A DNA stretch of 64,000 bases, taken from the NCBI RefSeq assembly GCF_030441895.1, contig NZ_JARJAS010000009.1. The stretch is one strand, 5' to 3'. A program made the translations under genes and the position numbers. The DNA comes from Enterococcus_D entomosocium (GTDB lineage Bacteria; Bacillota; Bacilli; Lactobacillales; Enterococcaceae). Below the pieces are notes generated by a model that was not told where the DNA came from, did not search any database, and was given only the letters and a program-made list of their open reading frames with translations. Below, piece after piece: positions 1 through 8,039 of the stretch (positions are counted from its first letter, which is position 1; every line of letters begins with the position of its first letter).

Positions 1-798
1 AGTGTATATCCGCTGTTTCGTTCCTTCATCATGAGTTTCCAAAAAGGAACCTTGATTAACCAACAGTATGCTGGGGTTGAGAACTATCAAAGGGTTTTAA
101 CGGACCCAGTCTTCTTTCGAGCACTGCAAAATACGGCGCTGTTTGCTTTTGCGGTCGTGCCGATCTCGCTGGTTCTCTCATTAGCGATTGCTTGGATCAT
201 TTTTGAAAAAGTCAAATACAAAAGTTTTTTTGAAACGATCTTCTTTATGCCTTATGTCACAAGTACGATTGCGATCGGGATCGTGTTTCGTTACTTTTTC
301 AACGGCTCTTACGGGATCATTAATTATCTACTAGGTCTTGTCGGCATTGCGCCAGTCAATTGGCTAGATAACGTCAATATGAGTATGACGACCTTGATCA
401 TCTTCGGCGTTTGGACGAGCCTCGCCTTCAACATTATTATCTTGTTGGCAGGAATGCGCAACATCGACAAAGAACACTACAAAATCGCAAAAATGTTTGG
501 CGCTACCGATGGCGAGATTTTTCGGAAAATCACCTTTCCGCAATTGATCCCAACTTTTGCTTTCTTGTTGACGGTCAATCTGATCAGTGCCTTTAAAGTC
601 TATACCCAAGTATACGCCTTGTTTGGCGGCCAGCCAGGGATCGCCCGCAGTGCAACGACGGCAGTCTTTTATATTTATGACAAATTCCATATCGCCGGAC
701 GTCCGGGGATTGCAATGGCGGCAACCGTGATCTTGTTCATCATTATTTTGCTCGTCACCTTTATCCAAAATAAACTTTTGAAGAAAGTGGGCGAATAA
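1..798 (+). CDS. Carbohydrate ABC importer permease, MalF/UgpA type (5' end outside window)
   Basis: Membrane permease half of a CUT1-type ABC importer. The frame is open from base 1 and reads S-V-Y-P-L-F-R-S-F before the first Met at 31, which looks like the end of the first membrane helix of MalF-type permeases, so the real start lies upstream of the window and Met31 is internal. Several further hydrophobic helices follow. The cytoplasmic EAA loop, which contacts the ATPase, is at 499-540 (G-A-T-D-G-E-I-F-R-K-I). The partner permease follows after 4 bases. The substrate cannot be read from the sequence; neighbours suggest a sugar or glycerol-phosphate compound. No ATPase gene is in the visible part of the operon. 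Confidence 0.9.
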   Translation, partial: SVYPLFRSFIMSFQKGTLINQQYAGVENYQRVLTDPVFFRALQNTALFAFAVVPISLVLSLAIAWIIFEKVKYKSFFETIFFMPYVTSTIAIGIVFRYFFNGSYGIINYLLGLVGIAPVNWLDNVNMSMTTLIIFGVWTSLAFNIIILLAGMRNIDKEHYKIAKMFGATDGEIFRKITFPQLIPTFAFLLTVNLISAFKVYTQVYALFGGQPGIARSATTAVFYIYDKFHIAGRPGIAMAATVILFIIILLVTFIQNKLLKKVGE

Positions 799-802
799 AC
801 GA

Positions 803-1621
803 ATGAAAAAAATTGTCACGATTGTTTCGATGCTGTTTTTAGCAATTTTAGCAGTGATCACGCTGTTTCCCTTTGTCTATATGATTTTAGCTGGTCTAAT
901 GACCTACAGTGAAGCAACCAGTATTCCACCGACGATCATGCCAGAGTCTTTCCAGTGGAGCAACTACGGGGAAGTCTTTACCCGAGCACCGTTTTTACGC
1001 TACTTCTTTAATACGGTCTTCGTTTCTGCGGTGACGACTATCGCGACGCTGATCACTGCGATTCTAGCTGCCTTTGCATTGACTAGTCTTGAATTCAAAT
1101 ACAAACGGTTAGTTATCGGATTGATGATCTCGTTATTGATGGTTCCTTATGAATCCATCATCTTTACCAATTACAATACGATTGCTCGAATGGGCTTATT
1201 GAATACGTATAGTGCCTTGATCATTCCGTTTCTGACCAGTATTTTTTACATCTATTATTTAAACGGTTATTTACAAAGTATTTCTAATACCTTTTATAAG
1301 GCAGCCAAAATTGACGGTGCCAGCGACCTAGCTTATATCCGCCGAATTTTGATCCCCATGTCTAAACCAGCCTTGGTGACAGTCGGGATTCTGACGTTCA
1401 TCTCTAGCTGGAATTCTTTCTTATGGCCGTTGTTAGTGACGAATGAGAAAAAATACCGTCTCTTAAATAATGGATTGGCTGCCTTTACCACAGAAAGCGG
1501 CAGTGACGTTCATTTACAAATGGCGGCAGCGACCTTGACCGTCATTCCAATTCTGATCATTTACTTGATCTTTAGAAAAGAAATTATCAAAGGAGTGGCT
1601 AAAGATGGCATCAAAGGATAA
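803..1621 (+). CDS. Carbohydrate ABC importer permease, MalG/UgpE type
   Basis: Second permease of the importer, 272 residues, about six membrane helices beginning with a hydrophobic segment at residues 9-30. The EAA loop (A-A-K-I-D-G-A-S-D) is near residue 170 and is the predicted ATPase contact. There is no strong ribosome site before the ATG; the gene starts 4 bases after the upstream permease stop, so translation is probably coupled to it. The 3' end overlaps the next gene by 17 bases. Family assignment is firm; substrate is not determined. Confidence 0.92.
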   Translation: MKKIVTIVSMLFLAILAVITLFPFVYMILAGLMTYSEATSIPPTIMPESFQWSNYGEVFTRAPFLRYFFNTVFVSAVTTIATLITAILAAFALTSLEFKYKRLVIGLMISLLMVPYESIIFTNYNTIARMGLLNTYSALIIPFLTSIFYIYYLNGYLQSISNTFYKAAKIDGASDLAYIRRILIPMSKPALVTVGILTFISSWNSFLWPLLVTNEKKYRLLNNGLAAFTTESGSDVHLQMAAATLTVIPILIIYLIFRKEIIKGVAKDGIKG

Positions 1622-2897
1622 AACAACGATCACCTTCCATAGCGGAATTTTAACGATTGGAGGAACCGTCATCGAAGTTGCGTACAAAGATGCCCATATC
1701 TTTTTTGATTTCGGTTCGGAGTATCATCCAGAAACACCCTTACCAGATGAAGAATTACAAACGTTAGTTGCGCATCGCTGGATACCAGAACTGAAAAATG
1801 TCTACGATCCACGCTTAGACTACACGTACCAAGGAAGCGAAACGAAAGAATACCAAGAAACAGCAGTTTTTCTTTCCCACGCCCATCTGGATCATTCCAA
1901 GATGATCAACTTTTTAGACCCAAATATTCCTATGTACACCTTGAAGGAAACCAAAGCGATCCTCGAAGTGTTGAATCAAAAAGGGGACTTCTTGCTGCCC
2001 GTTCCTCATGAAGAAAAAAGCTTTGTCCGTGAATTGATCGGCTTAGAACCCCATGATGTGATTCGGGTCGGGGAAATCGAAGTCGAGATCATTCCAGTCG
2101 ATCATGATGCGTACGGTGCGGCAGCTTTGTTGATTCGCACGCCAGATCATTTTATCGCTTATACCGGTGATTTGCGTTTGCATGGCTATCATCCAGAGCG
2201 TACCAAAGAATTCTGTCAGTTAGCCAAACACACGGATTTATTGATGATGGAAGGGGTCAGCATCAGCTTTCCAGAAAGAGAACCGGACCCCAAAGCGATC
2301 ACAGTGGAAAGTGAAACAGAATTGATCGAGACCTTCGTGCGTTTGGTCAAAGAAAATCCCCAACGACAAATTACTTTCAATGGCTATCCAGCCAATGTCG
2401 AGCGCTTTATGGCGCTTGTTGAAGCCGCGCCGCGGACGGTTGTTTTAGAGGCGACGCAAGCTGCTTTGTTGAAAGAAATTTTCAATAAAGATGTACCGTT
2501 CTATACGATCGATGATCAAGTACCAGCGACTCTCGATCCAGCCTTCGCCATTTCTTATCAGGCATTATGTGCCGACACGAGCCAGTACCTTTGGCAAGCA
2601 GTCGCGCATTTTGAAAACTTGCAGACGGGTGGTTTGTATATTCACAGTGATGCGCAGCCGTTAGGCGATTTTGATCCAGCTTATCAAGTCTTTTTGGATC
2701 AATTGGCAGCACTGGAGATCGAATTTGTCCGTTTGCCAAACTCGGGACATGCGAAACCAGCTGATTTAGATCAGATCATTGCATGGATCGAGCCCCAACG
2801 ATTGGTTCCAATCCATACGCTGAAACCAGAAAATCTGGTGAATCCGTATGGTGAAAGAATATTGCCGCAACGCGGTGAAAAAATTATTTTAGAGTGA
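1605..2897 (+). CDS. Metallo-beta-lactamase fold protein, RNase J/beta-CASP-like
   Basis: Predicted cytoplasmic Zn-dependent hydrolase, 430 residues. The metal-binding motif H-A-H-L-D-H lies near residue 92, a second motif (T-G-D-L-R-L-H-G) near residue 188, and S-G-H-A-K-P plus a late V-P-I-H-T near the C-terminus, the pattern of the RNase J / beta-CASP branch. A beta-CASP-like insert appears to lie between them. It is shorter than RNase J (about 555 residues) and lacks the RNase J C-terminal domain. A good site (AAAGGAG) precedes the ATG, which overlaps the upstream permease gene by 17 bases. The position inside an ABC importer operon, between permease and binding protein, is unusual; the substrate may be a nucleic acid or a small phosphodiester and cannot be decided here. 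Confidence 0.85.
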   Translation: MASKDKTTITFHSGILTIGGTVIEVAYKDAHIFFDFGSEYHPETPLPDEELQTLVAHRWIPELKNVYDPRLDYTYQGSETKEYQETAVFLSHAHLDHSKMINFLDPNIPMYTLKETKAILEVLNQKGDFLLPVPHEEKSFVRELIGLEPHDVIRVGEIEVEIIPVDHDAYGAAALLIRTPDHFIAYTGDLRLHGYHPERTKEFCQLAKHTDLLMMEGVSISFPEREPDPKAITVESETELIETFVRLVKENPQRQITFNGYPANVERFMALVEAAPRTVVLEATQAALLKEIFNKDVPFYTIDDQVPATLDPAFAISYQALCADTSQYLWQAVAHFENLQTGGLYIHSDAQPLGDFDPAYQVFLDQLAALEIEFVRLPNSGHAKPADLDQIIAWIEPQRLVPIHTLKPENLVNPYGERILPQRGEKIILE

Positions 2898-2913
2898 TAG
2901 AGGAGAGGAAAAA

Positions 2914-4197
2914 ATGAAAACAAAGAAACTTGCATTTGCAGCAGCTGCAGCCGCGACATTGGTATTAGGGGCTTGTGGAAACAACAACGATTCATCTGGT
3001 TCTACGGAAAGTGATGAAATCGTTACAGAACTAAGCGAAGATACGACTGTCACCTTTTGGCATGCAATGAATGGTGCGCAAGAAGAATCATTGACGAAAT
3101 TGACCGAGCAATTCATGGACGAAAATCCAAACATCAAGATCGAATTGCAGAACCAATCAAGCTATCCTGATTTGCAAGCAAAGGTGAATTCAACCTTGCC
3201 TTCACCAAAAGATCTGCCAACTATCACCCAAGCATATCCTGGTTGGTTATGGAATGCTGCCCAAGATGACATGCTAGTTGACCTTGGCGAATACATCAAC
3301 GATGATACTATCGGTTGGGGTGACCAAGAAGAGATCCGCAGTGCCCTTTTAGATGGTGCACAAATCGACGGCGTGCAATACGGGATTCCTTTCAACAAAT
3401 CTACAGAAATGCTGTTTTACAATGCAGACATGTTAGACGAGTATGGTATTGACGTACCAACAAACCTGGAAGAATTAAAAGAAGCTTCTCAAGAAATCTA
3501 TGAAAAATCAAACGGTGAAGTCGTAGGTGCTGGTTTTGACTCATTAAACAACTACTATGCCATCGCAATGAAAAATCAAGGCGTTGATTTTGACAAAGAC
3601 TTGCAATTAGACAGCGATGAATCAAAAGAAGTCATCAACTACTACCTAGATGGTGTTAAAGACGGCTACTTCCGAATCGCTGGTTCTGACAAATACTTGT
3701 CTGGTCCATTTGCCAACGAGCAAATCGCAATGTATGTCGGCTCAATCGCAGGGGAAGGCTTTGTTAAAAAAGATACCGAAGGCAAATTTGAATATGACGT
3801 AGCAGCTCGTCCAGAACCAATCAACTTGCAACAAGGAACTGACTTGTATATGTTCAACAGCGCAACACCAGAGCAACGCACCGCTGCTTTTGAATACATG
3901 AAATACCTAACTTCGCCAGAAGCGCAAAAAACATGGGCAATCGATACCGGCTACATGCCAGTTGTTGAATCTGTTTTGGAAAGCGATGAATACAAAAACA
4001 ATCCTGAAACAAAAGTGGCTGCCAAATTAGAAGATGCAACCAAAGAATTGTTCTCGATCCCAGTGATTGAAAATGCTGATCCTGCTTACAATGAAATGCG
4101 TTCAATCATGGAAAACATTTTGTCTAATACAGATCAAGATGTCGATCAATTGATTGAAAACGCAAAACCACAATTAGAAGATGCTTGGAACCAATAA
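2914..4197 (+). CDS. ABC importer extracellular solute-binding lipoprotein (UgpB/MalE type)
   Basis: 427-residue binding protein anchored to the outer face of the membrane. The N-terminus is a lipoprotein signal peptide with an Ala-rich core and lipobox L-G-A-C, so Cys21 is the acylated residue. The mature part starts with a Ser/Asp/Glu-rich linker, then the family-1 solute-binding fold (T-V-T-F-W-H-A-M-N-G near residue 45). The W-H-A-M start and the N-S-T-L-P-S-P stretch recall UgpB-like glycerol-3-phosphate binders, but that is only an analogy. A purine-rich ribosome site (AGAGGAGAGG) precedes the ATG, 16 bases after the metallohydrolase gene. It is the last gene of the importer operon. Confidence 0.93.
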   Translation: MKTKKLAFAAAAAATLVLGACGNNNDSSGSTESDEIVTELSEDTTVTFWHAMNGAQEESLTKLTEQFMDENPNIKIELQNQSSYPDLQAKVNSTLPSPKDLPTITQAYPGWLWNAAQDDMLVDLGEYINDDTIGWGDQEEIRSALLDGAQIDGVQYGIPFNKSTEMLFYNADMLDEYGIDVPTNLEELKEASQEIYEKSNGEVVGAGFDSLNNYYAIAMKNQGVDFDKDLQLDSDESKEVINYYLDGVKDGYFRIAGSDKYLSGPFANEQIAMYVGSIAGEGFVKKDTEGKFEYDVAARPEPINLQQGTDLYMFNSATPEQRTAAFEYMKYLTSPEAQKTWAIDTGYMPVVESVLESDEYKNNPETKVAAKLEDATKELFSIPVIENADPAYNEMRSIMENILSNTDQDVDQLIENAKPQLEDAWNQ

Positions 4198-4223
4198 TTC
4201 TGAATTTCTTCGTCAAAATAGGG

Positions 4224-4229
4224 TATAAT
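4224..4229 (+). promoter_or_regulatory. Putative -10 element of the nucleotidase gene
   Basis: TATAAT, perfect -10 hexamer, preceded by GGG. No convincing -35 is visible at the right distance. Transcription would begin near 4236 and carry the whole structured leader at 4252-4348. Confidence 0.55.
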
Positions 4230-4251
4230 CAGGGAAACACCTGAGAATGAA

Positions 4252-4348
4252 AGACAAAAGGGTTTGTGCCATAAGGTTTGAAGACACAAGGAAGCAGAAA
4301 ATGCTGGCTTTCGAGGGTTTTCGACTTATGCGCATGCCCTTTTGGTCT
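4252..4348 (+). promoter_or_regulatory. Candidate structured leader RNA (riboswitch-like) before the 5'-nucleotidase gene
   Basis: Seen by eye: P1 pairs 4252-4262 (AGACAAAAGGG) with 4337-4348 (CCCTTTTGGTCT), 11 pairs with one bulged G. Inside it, 4263-4268 pairs with 4285-4290; 4293-4296 pairs with 4302-4305; 4311-4314 pairs with 4321-4324. The loop of the first hairpin holds CATAAG (4270-4275), exactly complementary to CTTATG (4325-4330), which would form a pseudoknot. The 3' strand of P1 (CCTTTT, 4338-4343) is also complementary to the ribosome site AAAAGG (4358-4363), giving two exclusive folds. I do not recognise it as a known riboswitch class. No folding or covariance search was possible. 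Confidence 0.45.
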
Positions 4349-4373
4349 ATTGAGGGGAAAAGGAGTCTTTTGA

Positions 4374-5921
4374 ATGAAAATCACGTTTTTAGAAACGAGC
4401 GATATGCATGGCTATGTCTATCCAACCAATTTTGCCGATGACACGGAACAAGGATTCGGCGTGGCAAAAGTTGCTACCAAAATGAAAGAGCTACGTCAAG
4501 CAGCCACCGGACCGGTCGTAACGATCGAAAATGGCGACTTTATCCAAGGCTCGCCCTTAAGCTATTACATCGCCAAAAGCCAGCACTCCGTTGCCGCATT
4601 GACCGCTGTCGTCAACCACCTAGACGTTGATGTTCATGTCTTAGGCAATCATGAGTTCAACTACGGTCTGCCTTATTTGCAAGAAGCGATCGCCAGCTAC
4701 CAAACACCAGTACTGGCAGCGAATATTTTAAATGAAGCGGGGGAACCATTCTTTGGGCAAGCTTACACCATCATTGAAAAAGAAGGGGTAAAGATCGCGA
4801 TTTTAGGAATGGTGACGCCCTATATTCCTCATTGGGAACAACCTGCGACGATTCGCGGGATGCAGTTTGTCAGCATCGTTGAGACAGCGAAAAACTATGT
4901 ACCTTACTTACGAGAACAAGCCGATATCGTTGTCATCAGCTACCATGGCGGCTTCGAGCGTGATTTAGTAACTGGGGAACCGACCGAATTATTGACTGGC
5001 GAAAATGAGGGCTATCAATTACTGCAGGAAGTTTCAGGAATCGATGCCTTCTTCACAGGACACCAACATCGTGAGATTGCCACAAAAATCAATGGTGTCC
5101 CTGTTGTGCAGCCCGGTTATCGTGGAAGCTTTATCGGCGCCATCGAATTGACGGTTGAAAAAAATCAGACAGGGGTTCATGTCACAAACAGTACGGCTGC
5201 GTTGATCCCTGTTGCGGATGCTGTCCCAGATCAAGAGACATTGGCTTTGTTAGCACCCATCGAAGAAGAGTTACAAACATGGCTAGATCAGCCGTTAGGC
5301 AAAGTCAGTGGGGATATGCGAATCACCGATCCGATGGGGGCACGCTTGAAAGAGCATCCTTATATTGAATTCATCAATCGTGTTCAGATGGCTGCCAGTG
5401 GCGCCAAAATTTCTGGCACTGCTCTTTTCAACAATGAAGGCAAAGGCTTTGGTGCAACCATCACGATGCGGGATGTGATTACCAATTATATTTACCCAAA
5501 TACGTTAGCTGTAGTCAAAATAACAGGTGCCGAATTAAAAGCTGCTTTAGAACAAACGGCGGATTATTTAGCCGTTGTTGACGATCAGATCGTTTTCAAT
5601 CCTGCTTTTATTGAACCAAAACCGCAATATTATAACTACGATATGTATGAAGGCATCGAGTATACGATCGATCTTAGTCAACCCGTTGGTCAACGAATCA
5701 CCCGTTTGGACTTTGAAGAAAAAGCCATTGCGATGGACCAAGAATTAGAGATCGTCATCAACCAATACCGTGCCGTGGGCGGTGGCAACTACGCCATGTT
5801 TTCTGCCGAAAAAATCGTTCGTGAGATTCAAGTCGATATGACGGAACTGATTGCTGACTATTTGAAACAGCATCCTCAGATCGAAGCTACGACGAATCAA
5901 AACTTTCTAGTGACGTTATAA
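4374..5921 (+). CDS. Cytosolic 5'-nucleotidase / 2',3'-cyclic phosphodiesterase family metallophosphatase
   Basis: 515 residues, bifunctional metallophosphatase family (UshA/YunD-like). The N-terminal calcineurin-like domain carries the dimetal motifs in order: S-D-M-H-G (residues 8-12), E-N-G-D-F (about 53), G-N-H-E-F (about 92), S-Y-H-G-G (about 190) and G-H-Q-H-R-E (about 230). The C-terminal 5'-nucleotidase domain follows from about residue 300. There is no signal peptide, unlike secreted UshA, so it likely acts in the cytoplasm on nucleotides or related phosphoesters; the real substrate is unknown. Ribosome site AAAAGGAG at 4358-4365. It has its own -10 and structured leader, so it is probably transcribed apart from the importer genes upstream. 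A strong terminator follows. Confidence 0.9.
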   Translation: MKITFLETSDMHGYVYPTNFADDTEQGFGVAKVATKMKELRQAATGPVVTIENGDFIQGSPLSYYIAKSQHSVAALTAVVNHLDVDVHVLGNHEFNYGLPYLQEAIASYQTPVLAANILNEAGEPFFGQAYTIIEKEGVKIAILGMVTPYIPHWEQPATIRGMQFVSIVETAKNYVPYLREQADIVVISYHGGFERDLVTGEPTELLTGENEGYQLLQEVSGIDAFFTGHQHREIATKINGVPVVQPGYRGSFIGAIELTVEKNQTGVHVTNSTAALIPVADAVPDQETLALLAPIEEELQTWLDQPLGKVSGDMRITDPMGARLKEHPYIEFINRVQMAASGAKISGTALFNNEGKGFGATITMRDVITNYIYPNTLAVVKITGAELKAALEQTADYLAVVDDQIVFNPAFIEPKPQYYNYDMYEGIEYTIDLSQPVGQRITRLDFEEKAIAMDQELEIVINQYRAVGGGNYAMFSAEKIVREIQVDMTELIADYLKQHPQIEATTNQNFLVTL

Positions 5922-5926
5922 TAGCA

Positions 5927-5963
5927 AAACAGCCTGCGATGAATGAATCATCGCAGGCTGTTT
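5927..5963. terminator. Bidirectional intrinsic terminator
   Basis: Perfect 16-bp stem (5927-5942 with 5948-5963; core CAGCCTGCGATGA) and a 5-base loop. It lies between the convergent nucleotidase gene and the small minus-strand gene, with T-rich sequence on the plus side and A-rich sequence on the other. Confidence 0.9.
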
Positions 5964-5964
5964 C

Positions 5965-6126
5965 TTAATTTTCTACATTACGTACATAGTCATCAAAGTA
6001 TTTTACCAAATCCGCTTTGACTTGTTGATAGTCTTCTTCGGAATAGTCTTTGTCTTCTAGTTTTGCTTCGAAAAATGGCATGGCCAATTCTTCTCGTAAA
6101 CGATCCAACACTTGTTCTTGGTTCAT
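5965..6126 (-). CDS. Small acidic protein of unknown function (53 aa)
   Basis: Short minus-strand gene, M-N-Q-E-Q-V-L-D-R-L-R-E-E at its start, ending V-R-N-V-E-N. It is rich in Asp, Glu and Tyr, has no membrane segment or signal peptide and would be mostly helical. A clear ribosome site (GGTGA) sits 5-6 bases before the ATG at 6126, and the stop abuts the bidirectional terminator; this supports a real gene. I do not recognise a family. It is separated from the next minus-strand gene by 33 bases and may be the last gene of an operon with 6-phosphogluconolactonase and the 116-residue protein. Confidence 0.7.
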   Translation of the reverse strand: MNQEQVLDRLREELAMPFFEAKLEDKDYSEEDYQQVKADLVKYFDDYVRNVEN

Positions 6127-6159
6127 AACGTCACCTTTTTCACTTTTGATTTGATTTCA

Positions 6160-6510
6160 TCATAACAAATGAAATGAGGCTGTCAATGCTTCGTAAGTGT
6201 CTTTCATTTTTTCTAAACGATTTTTTAAAGAAACAAAATCATCGTCATCATGAAAAAGGACTTGTTTTAATTCAAAATAATAGATCTCAAAAGCATCAAA
6301 GAAAGCAATGACTTCCGCTGTTTGCAGCTCTTTGGCAGTATCGCAGCGAATATAGGCTTTTTCAGCGATCGCATACGTTTCCGCAGTCGTTAATAGGACC
6401 AATGATTCATTGTATTTGCGGCTCGTCACTAGTTCAAAGGTTGATTGACATTTATTGTAGATATTAGAAAAATCTTTGAGCACGAGTTCCTTTGGTGTTT
6501 TATCAAACAT
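6160..6510 (-). CDS. Hypothetical protein (116 aa), helical
   Basis: Begins M-F-D-K-T-P-K-E-L-V; the ATG at 6510 was chosen because GGAGG stands 7 bases upstream, whereas the longer in-frame Met has no ribosome site. Charged and mainly helical, with a run of four Asp near residue 90, no signal peptide and no membrane helix. It lies 19 bases after the 6-phosphogluconolactonase gene on the same strand, so the two are probably co-transcribed. Function not recognised. Confidence 0.75.
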   Translation of the reverse strand: MFDKTPKELVLKDFSNIYNKCQSTFELVTSRKYNESLVLLTTAETYAIAEKAYIRCDTAKELQTAEVIAFFDAFEIYYFELKQVLFHDDDDFVSLKNRLEKMKDTYEALTASFHLL

Positions 6511-6529
6511 GGGGGAATCCTCCAAAACT

Positions 6530-7552
6530 TTATTTTTTGAATAAGACGCAGACACATTCTGGTGCGTAGATGTCTTTTTCTAAGACAGTCAATTTGCCAG
6601 TGGCTTCATCGCGTTTGTATAACGTTAGGTTATCAGAATTTTGGTTGGCACAAACCAGATAATCGTTTGTCGGGTCCAAATCGAAATCGCGAGGGAAGTC
6701 GCCTTCTGTTGAGATTGATTGAACAAAAGCCAGGCCAGCGCCTTCATCGGTTACTTCAAAAACAGCGATTGAATTATGGCCGCGATTTGAGCTGTAAACA
6801 AAACGTCCATCGTTCGAGATCCGTACCGCAGCGCCACTGTTGAAATCCGTAAAGTCCGCAGGGATCGTTGGCACCTTTTGGATTTTCTCAAAACTGCCAT
6901 CTGCTTGATTGTAGCGTAAAACAGTCAATGAGCTGTCTAATTCGCCCACTAAGTAAGCGTATTGGTTATTTGGATGGAAGACTAAGTGACGAGGACCAGT
7001 TCCGTCTTCTGCCACATAGACAGCTACTTCTGTCAGTTTGCCATCTTCTGAAATATCATAAGTATAGACCCGGTCCGTTCCAAGGTCACAAACTGCTAAA
7101 CGTTGGTCTGGTGTTAAGTCAGTATAATGGACATGAGGTTTGTCTTGGTTTTCATGAGAGCCGACGGGTTCATCATGGTAGATGCTGTCCGTTGCTTCGA
7201 TGCTGCCATCTTCTAGAATTTTATAAACATTCACTTCACCTTTGTGGTAGTTGGCACCATATAAAAGCTGACGGGTTTCATCAACTGCTACATAGCAAAG
7301 GGGTGCGCCTTCTTCCGTTGCGGTATTCAGCAAGGTAAAGTCTGGGGTATAAGCAGCGGCGCCGCCGTTGCCAGCTACTTCTGTGACGCTGTAAACTGCT
7401 TCTTTTTTACTGCGGGCAAGATAAGTCGGACTTTTTTCTTCCGCACATAAGGTCAAATCGGTCAGTGTTCCTTTTTCCGTATCTAAAGCGATCGAATAGA
7501 TCCCCTTACTTTCGCGACGAGTGTACGTACCTAAATAAATCGTTTGCAACAT
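6530..7552 (-). CDS. 6-phosphogluconolactonase, YkgB/beta-propeller (Pgl) family
   Basis: 340 residues, cytoplasmic. Family enzymes hydrolyse 6-phosphogluconolactone in the oxidative pentose phosphate pathway. The N-terminus I-Y-L-G-T-Y-T-R-R and the repeated blade-like segments (such as P-R-H-L-V-F-H-P and S-N-R-G-H-N-S-I) are typical of this seven-bladed propeller family, as is the length. The start at 7552 is preceded by TAGGAGGT; an ATG 24 bases further upstream has no ribosome site. First gene of a short minus-strand operon. Some members of this fold act on other lactones, so the exact substrate is an inference. Confidence 0.88.
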   Translation of the reverse strand: MLQTIYLGTYTRRESKGIYSIALDTEKGTLTDLTLCAEEKSPTYLARSKKEAVYSVTEVAGNGGAAAYTPDFTLLNTATEEGAPLCYVAVDETRQLLYGANYHKGEVNVYKILEDGSIEATDSIYHDEPVGSHENQDKPHVHYTDLTPDQRLAVCDLGTDRVYTYDISEDGKLTEVAVYVAEDGTGPRHLVFHPNNQYAYLVGELDSSLTVLRYNQADGSFEKIQKVPTIPADFTDFNSGAAVRISNDGRFVYSSNRGHNSIAVFEVTDEGAGLAFVQSISTEGDFPRDFDLDPTNDYLVCANQNSDNLTLYKRDEATGKLTVLEKDIYAPECVCVLFKK

Positions 7553-7630
7553 AAAAAAACCTCCTAATAGTTTCATTCCTCTTTAATTCTACCATAGAAT
7601 GCGGTTTTGGGCGGGTAGAAAAACTCTTTA

Positions 7631-7639
7631 TGTTATAAT
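7631..7639 (+). promoter_or_regulatory. Extended -10 promoter of the PTS IIA gene
   Basis: TGTTATAAT: a TG dinucleotide one base before a perfect TATAAT (7634-7639), 32 bases before the ATG at 7671. The -35 region is weak, as is common for extended -10 promoters. Confidence 0.65.
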
Positions 7640-7670
7640 AAACGAGAAGATAGAAAGGGGAGTTTGTCAT

Positions 7671-8024
7671 ATGAAAAAAGGGACGATCAAAGAAATTGGT
7701 CCACAAGCGATCGATTCGCAAGAAAGAATGATCATCTTCTTTGGGGAAGAAGCGACCGATACATTGCGAGAATATTCAGTCATCCAAACGATTCCTGATT
7801 CGCAAGCGTTAGTCGTAAAGAAAGAGGATCAGATTACTTTTGGTGATCAGACCTATCAAGTCCAATATGTAGGAACGGTGGCTAACCAAATCCTGCAAAC
7901 GATCCAGCATGTGACCTTTGTCTTTGACGAAGTGCCGGCTGAAGAACCGCTTTCAAGTGCGATTTATTTAACGCCAACTGTTTTGCCGAACCTCGAAGTC
8001 GGCATGCAAGTGGCGTACAACTAG
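7671..8024 (+). CDS. PTS glucitol/sorbitol-family IIA component (orphan)
   Basis: 117 residues, related to the GutA/SrlB IIA domain that passes phosphate from HPr to a sugar-specific IIB. The start at 7671 follows an AAAGGGGAG site; an upstream in-frame ATG lacks one. The conserved H-V-T-F-V-F segment is near residue 80 and L-P-N-L-E-V-G close to the end. No IIB or IIC of the glucitol system is nearby; the next gene, 15 bases on, is an AI-2E family transporter. A regulatory rather than transport role is possible, but this is inference. Confidence 0.8.
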   Translation: MKKGTIKEIGPQAIDSQERMIIFFGEEATDTLREYSVIQTIPDSQALVVKKEDQITFGDQTYQVQYVGTVANQILQTIQHVTFVFDEVPAEEPLSSAIYLTPTVLPNLEVGMQVAYN

Positions 8025-8039
8025 GAGGCAAAGAATGTC

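Noticed and set aside
364..861. 165-residue minus-strand frame opposite the first permease
   Set aside because: Shadow of a well-supported permease gene on the other strand.
4247..4441. 64-residue frame over the nucleotidase leader
   Set aside because: Overlaps the nucleotidase gene in another frame; its codons coincide with the RNA pairings, and there is no ribosome site.
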